A stretch of 38,829 nucleotides of DNA. It comes from JBDKUD01 sp050943315. Its GTDB lineage: Bacteria; Bacillota; Syntrophomonadia; Syntrophomonadales; Syntrophomonadaceae. The notes under the pieces were generated by a model. The model saw nothing but the letters and a program-made list of their open reading frames with translations. It was not told the DNA's origin and ran no database searches. Positions 24,686-32,436 of this stretch are shown one piece after another (the stretch's first letter is position 1; each line of letters opens with the position of its first letter). The position numbers and the translations under genes are program-made. The DNA is taken from positions 1-38,829 of the forward strand of contig JBMNOY010000016.1 in assembly GCA_050943315.1 (NCBI GenBank), read 5' to 3'.

Positions 24686-25221
24686 TGGCGAATCTGGACA
24701 TACGTATTAATCTGCTTAAACCAGATAGTGATAAAGGGATTCCAGCAGAACTAAAATTCTTCTTAATTATTACTCTTATGCTGGTGGTTGTAATGTTGGT
24801 GCTTTATAGACACCAGGAGGATAAGTTAGTCCGGGAACAGGCGCAAAACTATACCCTGAGGGAAAAGGTTAATGATTATGGTTTCACTTCGAGCCCCCGG
24901 ATGGCTGCCGGGGAACTGGAAAGGCTGGTTATAGAGAAAAAAAGGATAGCTGATTATACCCGGAATTCGGGTGTTCCCCTGACCAAACTGCTTTCTGCCG
25001 TGGAAAGCGCCCTGCCGGCAGGGTTGGTAGCGACAGAAATAGAGATAAATAGTGATACGGTGGTAGTGAAAGGTCATTCTAGCCAATTTTCTAATATTGC
25101 TCAATTTCTTACCAGGTTAAGCGACAACTCTATGTTAACCAATGTATCACTACTCTCTTCCCATTTTGAGGAAGGCCAAGAGATCATATTTACAGTGGAA
25201 ATGAACTGGAGGTATAGATAA
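24685..25221 (+). CDS. pilN: Type IV pilus assembly protein PilN
   Basis: This 178-aa bitopic protein starts with a cytoplasmic tail DIRINLLKP, the PilM-binding motif, then one transmembrane helix (about residues 24-41), a coiled-coil-like part and a ferredoxin-like domain near the C-terminus. The start ATG 24685 shares a base with the pilM stop, and AGGTGA is 4 nt upstream. It pairs with PilO. Confidence 0.9.
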   Translation: MANLDIRINLLKPDSDKGIPAELKFFLIITLMLVVVMLVLYRHQEDKLVREQAQNYTLREKVNDYGFTSSPRMAAGELERLVIEKKRIADYTRNSGVPLTKLLSAVESALPAGLVATEIEINSDTVVVKGHSSQFSNIAQFLTRLSDNSMLTNVSLLSSHFEEGQEIIFTVEMNWRYR

Positions 25222-25223
25222 AC

Positions 25224-25877
25224 GTGCAGTTGTCCAAACGGGAAAAGGTTTTGCTTGGTCTTCTGGTCTGGCTGACCGGGATTTACATATTTTACTATTA
25301 TATTTATGAGCCTCTTAACCATCAGGTAAAAGACCTGGTTAGTGACAACACCAGGTTGCGGGCACAATTGATGGAAGTTCGACAGCTGGAACGGGAAAAA
25401 GATATGACAAACTCCAGATATAGTCGTTGTGAGGCGGAATTAGCCAGTTTGACCCGGCAGGTACCGGATTCTCCTGATGTTCCCGGAGTAATTGCCTTTT
25501 TAGAAGAAACTGCACAAAAGGCCCAGACCAGATTGAACGGTATAAGCTATGGGAATAAGACTAGTGAAAATACGACCAGACAAACGGAACCGGCAATGGC
25601 CATACCGGTTCATTTTGAGATAATGGCGGCAGGTAATTATTACGATCTCCTAACTTTTTTAAAGCATGTCGAACAGGCACCCCGTCTCTATGCCTTCACT
25701 TATGTCAGACTGGTTCAAAGCGCTAAGAAACAAATAGTTGCCGACGAATCATATTTGCCACATGGTTTAGCGACCGATGGGAAGGAGAGCGAAGCTGCCG
25801 GTCTTCATAGCAGTGATGTAAAAATGACGGTTAATTTTAGCAGCTATTACCATGGAGGTCGATCCAAAGAGCAGTAG
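25224..25877 (+). CDS. pilO: Type IV pilus assembly protein PilO
   Basis: This 217-aa bitopic protein has a short cytoplasmic N-terminus, a transmembrane helix at about residues 10-28, a coiled coil rich in Arg/Glu (RLRAQLMEVRQLEREK) and a C-terminal ferredoxin-like domain with the YDLLTFLKHVEQAPRL motif. It starts at GTG 25224, 2 nt after the pilN stop, without an obvious strong ribosome-binding site, so coupling is likely. No pilP or pilQ follows, as expected without an outer membrane secretin. Confidence 0.9.
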   Translation: MQLSKREKVLLGLLVWLTGIYIFYYYIYEPLNHQVKDLVSDNTRLRAQLMEVRQLEREKDMTNSRYSRCEAELASLTRQVPDSPDVPGVIAFLEETAQKAQTRLNGISYGNKTSENTTRQTEPAMAIPVHFEIMAAGNYYDLLTFLKHVEQAPRLYAFTYVRLVQSAKKQIVADESYLPHGLATDGKESEAAGLHSSDVKMTVNFSSYYHGGRSKEQ

Positions 25878-25976
25878 CCCTTCAACCAGAATAACTTAAA
25901 CCATAGCCAGACAGGCGCGAAGGATAAATACATCACTGATACAAAATTACCGTGCTGGAGCAAGTTTTAATATAGC

Positions 25977-25996
25977 TATTATTGCGGACAATAATA
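25977..25996. repeat. Operator-like dyad upstream of tldD
   Basis: TATTATTG (25977-25984) and CAATAATA (25989-25996) are perfect inverted repeats 4 nt apart in the 229-nt gap between pilO and tldD. The rest of the gap shows no gene and no clear terminator. Confidence 0.5.
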
Positions 25997-26106
25997 TAAA
26001 CATAGTTGAGAGTTCAAGAAGGGAAAAAGTTGGTTACAATGAATATAAATACTGGGGATAAAAACATTGCCTTGTACCGAGATTTGGTTTATGAGGGAGG
26101 TTTCTG

Positions 26107-27543
26107 ATGTTAGAGAAAGACCTGTTAACCAGGGTTTTGAACCAGGCCCTACAAAACGGCGGGGACTTCGCAGAAATCTTTATTGAAAAGAAACAGGTAA
26201 ATAATATTTTTTGTGAAGATGACAAGATTGAAAAAATCAACAGCGGCAGGGAAACAGGAGCAGGTATACGCTTAATTACGGGGGCCAACACCGCCTATGT
26301 ATATACCAATGATCTCTCCGAAGAAGGCTTGATAAAAGCTGCTCAGGTCATTTCCCATGTTGCACGCACAACCAAAAATCTTCCATCCCGCGATATTACT
26401 CTGACCCTTCAAAAGCCTAGGTTACAATATAATTTTCACAGGCCGCCCGAAAATGTGGGCTTTGAGGAAAAAATAAGTCATGTAATGAAAGCCAACGCTG
26501 CTGCCCGCAGAGTAAGTAATGAAATTCGTCAGGTTACCGTGGCTATAGGTGATTTGCACAAGCAGACGCAGATAGCTAACTCCAACGGCGAATTGGTTGA
26601 AGATGACAAGGCACGGATCAGAGTTTTAATTAATTGTGTAGCAGCCCGGGAAGGTGTTATTCAAACCGGCTACGAATCTGCCGGTGGTGTTTGTGGGTGG
26701 GAGTTGCTGGACAACATTTCCCTCCCGGATATGGCCGAAAAGGCTGCTCGCCGGGCTATCACCATGCTGTCAGCCCGTCCTGCACCTGCGGGAAGAATGG
26801 CGGTGGTCATGTCCTCAGAAGCAGGAGGAACTATGGTACATGAAGCCTGTGGTCATGGATTGGAGGCTGATCTGGTGCAAAAAGGCATGTCTGTATATAA
26901 GAACCGGCTGGGGGAGAATGTTGCTGCCCCGTGTGTTAATGTGGTTGATGACGGGACACTGGCAGGACAATATGGAACCTCCGCTTTTGATGATGAAGGA
27001 ACCTTAACAAGAAGAAACGTTCTGATTGAAAACGGGCGTCTGGTTCAGTATATGTATGACCGTCTTACAGCATTAAAGGAAGGCCGGGAATCTACCGGGA
27101 ACGGCCGGCGGGAATCTTACCAGCACAAGCCGGTGGTGCGCATGACCAATACCTTCATTGAACCAGGCCAGGATAATCCCGAAGATATTATTAAGAGTAC
27201 TCCCCGCGGCTTGCTGGTCAAAAAAATGGGCGGAGGACAGGTAAATACCACTAACGGGGACTTTGTTTTCAATGTGCAGGAAGGTTATCTGATTGAAAAT
27301 GGAAAAATTAAGTATCCGGTACGAGGGGCGATTCTTTCCGGAAATGGTCCCCGGGTACTTATGGAAATTGACCGGGTGGGAAATGACCTTGGTTTTGCTA
27401 TAGGTGTCTGTGGTAAAGACGGACAAGGGGTTGCAGTAGCTGATGCCCAGCCAACTATCCGCATTAAGGAACTTACTATCGGTGGTACTTTTAACAGTAA
27501 AGAGATGCAATTAAACCGGTTCGGTTGGAGGTGGGTATTTTAA
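26107..27543 (+). CDS. tldD: TldD metallopeptidase subunit
   Basis: This 478-aa zinc peptidase subunit forms a heterodimer with TldE that trims unfolded peptides. The zinc motif HEACGH is present (H245, E246, H250), and the conserved Cys in VCGKDGQG (about C435) completes the usual site. TldD marks also include SSEAGGTMVHE, GYLIENGKI and TRRNVLIENG. ATG 26107 follows GAGGGAGG. The heterodimer is needed for microcin B17 maturation in E. coli, but no peptide precursor is visible here, so the target is unknown. Confidence 0.95.
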   Translation: MLEKDLLTRVLNQALQNGGDFAEIFIEKKQVNNIFCEDDKIEKINSGRETGAGIRLITGANTAYVYTNDLSEEGLIKAAQVISHVARTTKNLPSRDITLTLQKPRLQYNFHRPPENVGFEEKISHVMKANAAARRVSNEIRQVTVAIGDLHKQTQIANSNGELVEDDKARIRVLINCVAAREGVIQTGYESAGGVCGWELLDNISLPDMAEKAARRAITMLSARPAPAGRMAVVMSSEAGGTMVHEACGHGLEADLVQKGMSVYKNRLGENVAAPCVNVVDDGTLAGQYGTSAFDDEGTLTRRNVLIENGRLVQYMYDRLTALKEGRESTGNGRRESYQHKPVVRMTNTFIEPGQDNPEDIIKSTPRGLLVKKMGGGQVNTTNGDFVFNVQEGYLIENGKIKYPVRGAILSGNGPRVLMEIDRVGNDLGFAIGVCGKDGQGVAVADAQPTIRIKELTIGGTFNSKEMQLNRFGWRWVF

Positions 27544-27545
27544 GC

Positions 27546-28886
27546 ATGGAAAGACTTATGCAGGCGGCAGGGCAAAAAGCCCTGGAACTGGCGGCGCGCA
27601 AGAACATAGCAGCCGAGGCTTTTATACTCTATAACCGGGAATTGAGCATTGAAGTTGTTAACGGCCAGGTTGAGAACCTCAAAGAAGCTGATGAGATGGG
27701 ACTCGGCATCAGGGTTTTTAATCAGGGAAAAATAGGATTCGCCTATTCCAGTGATTTATCAGATGCCGCAGTTGAAGGAGCGGTTAATGATGCAGCAGCG
27801 ATTTCTGCATTTACTTCCGCAGATGAGTATAACCGGCTAGTTAAGGGAAATTTTATTTATCCCCAACTAATGACTTATGATAACCAAATAGCTGTAACCA
27901 GCTTGGAAGACAAAATAGAAATGGCCCGGGAACTGGAACGAGCAGCAAAAAACTATGACCGCAGAATCACAGTGATAGAAAGAGCAGGATATGAAGATAG
28001 TGAATTTGCTTCACTGGTAATGAATAGTGAAGGGATTTATGCTTTTGGCCGGGCTAACTTTAGCGGCATATATATTTCCCTGGTGGCACAGGAGGATAAT
28101 GATGCCCAAACTGGTTTTGCCGTTATGGTTAAGAAGAAGATAAGTGACCTGGTCACCGATGAAGTAGGCCAGGAGGCAGCCATGCGTGCGGTACGCAGCC
28201 TTAAGGCGAAAAATATCGGTTCAGCCAGATTACCTTGTGTTATGGAACCATATGTAGTAACCCGTTTTCTGGGTATACTGTCGCAACTGGTTAGCGCTGA
28301 TGCAGTACAAAAAGGCAAGTCCATGCTGGCTGGCAGGCAGGGTCAAGTGGTTGCCGCACAGGTGTTTAATCTAGTCGATGATGCTACCTGTCAGGAAGGG
28401 ATAGCCAGTTTCCCCTTTGATGGCGAAGGGGTTGCCGCGCAAAGAAATGTAGTTATCGAAAACGGAGTTTTAAAGGGATATCTCTATGATACCTATACCG
28501 CGGCCAAAGCCGGGGTTAAATCGACCGGAAACGGCTATCGCGATTCTTTTCGCAGTTTGCCTTCAGTTAATACTACCAACTTTATGGTTAACCCGGGAAA
28601 TATACACCCGGATAAATTAATCGGCGAAATAGAAAAAGGCTTTTATATAACCGATGTGATGGGAATGCATACTGCCAATCCGATTTCGGGAGAGTTTTCA
28701 GTAGGTGCTGCGGGCATCATGATAGAAAAGGGACAACTTACTTATCCGGTGCGGGGAGTAACCATATCCGGCAATCTCGGCAGTTTTCTTAAGGATATTG
28801 AGGCGGTAGGCAGCGATGTGAGGTTTTATGGTGGCAAAGCAGCCCCTAGTATACGGCTAAAAAGTCTTAGTATTGGCGGGGAGTAA
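27546..28886 (+). CDS. tldE: TldE/PmbA family partner of TldD
   Basis: This 446-aa protein has the same fold as TldD but lacks the HExxxH zinc motif, as TldE/PmbA subunits do. Typical segments are QRNVVIENGVLKGYLYDTYTAAK, split by the GNGYRDSF loop, and the C-terminal GAAGIMIEKGQLTYPVRG. It starts 2 nt after tldD with GGAGGTGG (27526-27533) inside the tldD end. The pair is complete and adjacent. Confidence 0.94.
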   Translation: MERLMQAAGQKALELAARKNIAAEAFILYNRELSIEVVNGQVENLKEADEMGLGIRVFNQGKIGFAYSSDLSDAAVEGAVNDAAAISAFTSADEYNRLVKGNFIYPQLMTYDNQIAVTSLEDKIEMARELERAAKNYDRRITVIERAGYEDSEFASLVMNSEGIYAFGRANFSGIYISLVAQEDNDAQTGFAVMVKKKISDLVTDEVGQEAAMRAVRSLKAKNIGSARLPCVMEPYVVTRFLGILSQLVSADAVQKGKSMLAGRQGQVVAAQVFNLVDDATCQEGIASFPFDGEGVAAQRNVVIENGVLKGYLYDTYTAAKAGVKSTGNGYRDSFRSLPSVNTTNFMVNPGNIHPDKLIGEIEKGFYITDVMGMHTANPISGEFSVGAAGIMIEKGQLTYPVRGVTISGNLGSFLKDIEAVGSDVRFYGGKAAPSIRLKSLSIGGE

Positions 28887-28907
28887 CATTGGAGGAGGAC
28901 ACTTTGT

Positions 28908-29372
28908 ATGCCCAGAATACTGGTTATAAATGGCCCTAACCTAAATATGTTGGGAATACGTGAAAAAAACATTTACGGACAGCAATCATTAGATGATATT
29001 AACCGGGAACTACAGCTGCTGGCTGACCAACAATCAATACAGGTGGAATTTTTTCAATCCAATCATGAAGGTGAATTGGTAGATGAAATTCAAAAAGCTT
29101 ACCAGCGAGTAGATTTCATTATAATAAATCCGGGGGCCTTGACCCATTACAGCATCGCCTTGCTGGATGCGCTCAAAGCGGTTGACATACCCTATATTGA
29201 GGTGCATTTATCTAATATTTATCAACGGGAAACCTTCCGGCAGCATTCCCTGTTTTCTTCAACCGCCCAGGGAGGGATTTTTGGTTTAGGAGCATACGGT
29301 TATAAACTGGCTTTGTTAGCCGCATGTGATTTACTCCGGCAAGTACCTGAAGATGATAACAGGCTGGCATAA
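28908..29372 (+). CDS. aroQ: Type II 3-dehydroquinate dehydratase (AroQ)
   Basis: This 154-aa dodecameric enzyme converts 3-dehydroquinate to 3-dehydroshikimate, the step between AroB and AroE. Motifs are NGPNLNMLGIRE with catalytic Y23 just after, NPGALTHYSIALLDAL, and the His of VHLSNIYQRETFR. ATG 28908 follows GGAGGA. It lies 22 nt after tldE and before an Xaa-Pro peptidase gene, an arrangement common in Firmicutes. Confidence 0.97.
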   Translation: MPRILVINGPNLNMLGIREKNIYGQQSLDDINRELQLLADQQSIQVEFFQSNHEGELVDEIQKAYQRVDFIIINPGALTHYSIALLDALKAVDIPYIEVHLSNIYQRETFRQHSLFSSTAQGGIFGLGAYGYKLALLAACDLLRQVPEDDNRLA

Positions 29373-29469
29373 GCTATCTGGCTCCAATTTAACCGAAAAA
29401 ACTGTTTTATTGTTATAGGTGCCTGGGTTACAATAAGAACGTGTTAAAATCTTGAAGAGGTGAAAATAT

Positions 29470-30531
29470 ATCGAGAAACGTCTGCAAAAACTCCGTGCTG
29501 TCATGGAGCAAAAAGGAACTGATGCCTTCTTAGTTACCAAACCGGAAAATATCCGATATCTATCCGGATTTACCGCAGGGGCCGATGCCAAACTGCTGAT
29601 TACCCCAACACAGCAGTTATTGTTTACTGATGCCAGGTATTGGGAACAGGCAGATCTGGAGTGTCCGGATTGGGAATTGGTAAAGGAAACTACTGCGGGG
29701 CTTGACCGGTTAGTGGAGAAGGTAACTGCTTGTGAGCACCTGGCACTGGAGGGTCACTATACAACTATTGAACTGTACCGGAAACTGGAAGCCCATTTAG
29801 GCCACCGACTGGTTCCTATGTCTAACACCATTGAGGAATTAAGACAGGTGAAAGATGAAAGTGAGCTTAAGCGGCTGCGCCAGGCAGCGCAAATCGGTGA
29901 TGAAGTGTTTACAGAAATAATTCCCTATATAAAAACGGGCGTAACGGAACGGCAGATAGCCAGCCGCATCGTATATCTGTTAAGAGAAAAGGGCTGCGAA
30001 AAAGAGTCTTTTGATACCATAGCTGTATCCGGGCCTAATGCGGCACTGCCCCATGGACAGCCCGGCGACCGGGTTCTAAACAAGGGAGATATGATAACTC
30101 TGGATTTCGGTGGTTTTTATCAGGGGTATGCTGGAGACATGACCAGGACAGTGGTGATTGGACCTGTTTCTGATAACCTGCGTGATAAATACCTGAGGTT
30201 ATTAGAAGCTCAGCAACTCGGGATAACGGCAATCAGGTCAGGTAGGGAAGGTAAAGAAATAGACAGCATAGTCCGTAAGCGGCTGGAAAAATATGAACTG
30301 GCAGCTTATTTTACTCATGGAACCGGACATGGCGTGGGCTTGGAAATACACGAAAAGCCCAGTTTATCTCGTTTAAGCGACTCGATTTTGGAAGAGAATA
30401 TGGTAGTTACAGTTGAGCCGGGCATATACATACCTGGTTGGGGCGGAATACGTATTGAGGACACGGTAATAGTAAAGGACGGGGGATGTGAAGTAATCAC
30501 CCATTCTGATAAAAGCTTGATTATTTTGTAA
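29470..30531 (+). CDS. Xaa-Pro aminopeptidase-type metallopeptidase (PepP/YqhT-like)
   Basis: This M24 peptidase of about 353 aa has a creatinase-like N-domain (YLSGFTAGADAKLL) and a pita-bread catalytic domain. All five metal ligands are visible in TLDFGG, GDMTRT, HGTGHGVGLEIHE, VEPGIY and RIEDT. The first in-frame ATG (29503) would remove the expected N-terminal helix. Homologues begin about eleven residues earlier, and here this point is an ATC at 29470 with GAGGTG at 29457-29462, seven nt away, while a stop at 29461 rules out a longer frame. The encoded start (M/I-EKRLQKLRAVMEQKG) is exactly family-like. It is followed 14 nt later by efp. Confidence 0.9.
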   Translation: MEKRLQKLRAVMEQKGTDAFLVTKPENIRYLSGFTAGADAKLLITPTQQLLFTDARYWEQADLECPDWELVKETTAGLDRLVEKVTACEHLALEGHYTTIELYRKLEAHLGHRLVPMSNTIEELRQVKDESELKRLRQAAQIGDEVFTEIIPYIKTGVTERQIASRIVYLLREKGCEKESFDTIAVSGPNAALPHGQPGDRVLNKGDMITLDFGGFYQGYAGDMTRTVVIGPVSDNLRDKYLRLLEAQQLGITAIRSGREGKEIDSIVRKRLEKYELAAYFTHGTGHGVGLEIHEKPSLSRLSDSILEENMVVTVEPGIYIPGWGGIRIEDTVIVKDGGCEVITHSDKSLIIL

Positions 30532-30545
30532 ATTGGAGGGATAAA

Positions 30546-31103
30546 ATGATTTCGGTTAACGATTTTAAAACAGGGGTAACTATAGACCTGGATGGGCAAG
30601 CTTACCAGGTGGTAGATTTTCAGCATGTAAAACCCGGCAAAGGTGCTGCTTTTGTAAGAGCCAAACTTAAAAATATAAAATCTGGCGGAGTAATAGAGAA
30701 AACTTTCCGCGGTGGTGAAAAAGTATCCCGGGCTCATCTGGATAATAGAGAAATGCAGTATTTATACAACGATGGACAGGATTATGTATTCATGGATACG
30801 CAGGATTATGAACAGATAAACATTGACCGGGATACAATCGGAGATGGAGCTAAATGGCTGCTCGAGAATATGAATATCAGGGTATTACTTTACCAGGGCA
30901 ATATTATCGGGGTTGAACTGCCCAATTTCGTAGAACTGGAAGTTGTTGAAACCGAACCTGGAGTAAAAGGTGATACTGCCACCGGTGCTACCAAAAACGC
31001 TACTCTGGAAACAGGAGCGGTTGTTCAGGTTCCTCTGTTTATAAATACCGGTGATAAACTGCGAATTGATACCCGTACGGGTGAATATATGGAACGGGCT
31101 TAA
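30546..31103 (+). CDS. efp: Translation elongation factor P
   Basis: This 185-aa factor resolves ribosomes stalled at polyproline. It has the three-domain KOW/S1-like architecture. The loop sequence is HVKPGKGAAFVRAKLKN, with the modifiable Lys at K32, the position used in B. subtilis. ATG 30546 follows TTGGAGGG. It is placed after aroQ and the Xaa-Pro peptidase as in many Firmicutes. The modification enzyme is not seen; the KamA-family enzyme in this window looks like a glutamate mutase, not EpmB. Confidence 0.97.
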   Translation: MISVNDFKTGVTIDLDGQAYQVVDFQHVKPGKGAAFVRAKLKNIKSGGVIEKTFRGGEKVSRAHLDNREMQYLYNDGQDYVFMDTQDYEQINIDRDTIGDGAKWLLENMNIRVLLYQGNIIGVELPNFVELEVVETEPGVKGDTATGATKNATLETGAVVQVPLFINTGDKLRIDTRTGEYMERA

Positions 31104-31127
31104 TTTGCTTTCAATTAAGAATCAAAA

Positions 31128-31171
31128 AAATAAAGATAGGATTGGCTTAAAGTCAATCCTATCTTTATTTT
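31128..31171 (+). terminator. Rho-independent terminator after efp
   Basis: A perfect 17-bp stem (arms 31128-31144 and 31154-31170) around a 9-nt loop is flanked by A's before and T's after. Its symmetrical A/T flanks mean it could act in both directions. The next ~200 nt show no clear gene. Confidence 0.93.
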
Positions 31172-31377
31172 GGTGTTTCCTGGGGAAAACCAACCATCTA
31201 TATAAAAATTACGCTTACCAAGTATTAGAATATAAATAAATGAATAACTCTGTTCTTCATAATATGATTTTTGTAAAACTGTGCCGGATTTTCATGTCCA
31301 TAAGTTTATTTCCCCCTTTTTATACAAATACTATTTTTGAGGCAATGCGCTTCAGTATTATGAAGGGGGATTTAAAG

Positions 31378-31827
31378 TTGAAACATATTTCGGAGAAGGT
31401 TAGTTATTTGCATGGACTAAGTGAAGGACTAAATGTTGCAGATAGCGGCCCACAGGGCAAAATAATTACTGGCATACTGAATGTTTTAGATGAAATGACT
31501 GATGCGCTTTCCACGATGCAGAACGACTTCGAGGAGTTTAAGGAATATGTTGAGAGTATTGATGATGACCTCAATGATTTGGAGGAAAGTATAGGACTGG
31601 GCGATGACATTGATGACAGTGATTACATTCAGTTGGAATGTTCACAATGTGGAGAAAAGGTCTATTTCGAAACAGACATTCTAGATGATGAGGATGTAAT
31701 TGAGGTAATATGTCCCCGTTGCAATGAAGTGGTATTTGTAAATGACGGGTCATTTGACTACGAGCCCGCCTACATTGAAAATGATGAGGAATACTCGAGT
31801 GAGCAGAAAAAACCAGAGGACAAATAG
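31378..31827 (+). CDS. CD1247-type acidic protein with zinc ribbon
   Basis: This 149-aa protein resembles the clostridial CD1247 N-terminal family. Residues 1-40 (KHISEKVSYLHGLSEGL) are the conserved part. An acidic coiled-coil follows (EEFKEYVESIDDDLNDLEE), then a zinc ribbon with CSQC and CPRC, then an acidic tail. The start is TTG 31378 after GAAGGGGGA. A longer frame to 31240 lacks a ribosome-binding site. The function is unknown; such proteins are common in spore-forming Clostridia. Confidence 0.82.
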   Translation: MKHISEKVSYLHGLSEGLNVADSGPQGKIITGILNVLDEMTDALSTMQNDFEEFKEYVESIDDDLNDLEESIGLGDDIDDSDYIQLECSQCGEKVYFETDILDDEDVIEVICPRCNEVVFVNDGSFDYEPAYIENDEEYSSEQKKPEDK

Positions 31828-31883
31828 TTTCATTGGCTGAAATAAGATCACGGCAAAACTTTCATTGATAACCTTTTCACCAG

Positions 31884-31917
31884 ATGGCCCCTCACACTGA
31901 GGGGCCATGGTTTTTTT
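31884..31917 (+). terminator. Rho-independent terminator after the zinc-ribbon gene
   Basis: A perfect 11-bp stem (31884-31894 with 31898-31908), a 3-nt loop, then GG and seven T to 31917. Confidence 0.95.
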
Positions 31918-31972
31918 ATCGTGTTGCCACGATGTTATTAATTATCAATATAGTTTTTGGGCTCCATTAAAC

Positions 31973-32002
31973 TTGTAGCGGGTAATTTTTTAAATATATA
32001 AT
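31973..32002 (+). promoter_or_regulatory. Candidate promoter of the IscU-like/E1-like pair
   Basis: TTGTAG at 31973-31978, an 18-nt spacer, and the consensus -10 TATAAT at 31997-32002. It lies 51 nt before the IscU-like start and after a terminator, so it should open the two-gene unit. Confidence 0.55.
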
Positions 32003-32053
32003 AAAACATATAGTAATGCTGTAGTATGAGTAACGTACCAGGGAGGTCAAACT

Positions 32054-32430
32054 ATGTATAATGATATCGTGTTGGATCATTTCTCTGCCCCCCGCAATGT
32101 CGGAGAACTGGCTGATGCTGACGGAATAGGCAAGGTTGGAAACCCCAGGGATGGTGATACAGTTATATTTATATTAAAGTTGATAATAACGTTCTTACCG
32201 AGGTGCGATTTAAGACTTTTGGATGCGGGGCGGCTATCGCTGCCAGCAGTATGGTGACGGTTATGGCCAAGGGGAGTACTTTAGCTGAAGGTTTGCAGAT
32301 TCAAAACGAGGATGTGGCTAAAGCCCTGGGAGGGTTGCCGCCCGAGAAACTGCAATGCTCAAACATTGCCGCTGATGCTCTGCGTGAGGCAATATTAGAA
32401 TATCAGCACAAAACTACAAGTGAGAGGTAG
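32054..32430 (+). pseudogene. Frameshifted IscU/NifU-N-like scaffold protein
   Basis: Read across one frameshift, this encodes a 125-aa IscU-like protein: MYNDIVLDHFSAPRNVGEL at the start, FKTFGCGAAIAASSM in the middle and LPPEKLQCSN near the end. The frame changes by -1 at 32168-32170 (TTT); one extra T would restore IFYIKVDNN. The site is not a good slippery heptamer, so a deletion or a sequencing error is more likely than programmed shifting. The second and third cluster cysteines (C58, C102) are kept, but the first, normally in GNPxCGD, is Asp (GNPRDGD, D33). A normal scaffold needs all three. ATG 32054 follows GGGAGGTC. No cysteine desulphurase is adjacent, and the E1-like gene follows 6 nt later. 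Confidence 0.75.
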
Positions 32431-32436
32431 AATGCC

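Noticed and set aside
26107..28886. TldD/TldE as part of a peptide natural-product cluster
   Set aside because: No small precursor peptide, radical-SAM maturase or exporter is adjacent; the neighbours are housekeeping genes.
29373..29469. Sigma-A promoter between aroQ and the Xaa-Pro peptidase
   Set aside because: TACAAT and TAAAAT are present but no -35 element lies at 16-18 nt; co-transcription from upstream is simpler.
31240..31377. N-terminal extension of the zinc-ribbon protein
   Set aside because: The extension is hydrophobic and unlike the family; a good ribosome-binding site marks TTG 31378.
32162..32176. Programmed -1 frameshift in the IscU-like gene
   Set aside because: The local sequence does not form an X-XXY-YYZ heptamer; Phe and Ile tRNAs would re-pair poorly after slipping, and no clear stimulatory hairpin is seen.
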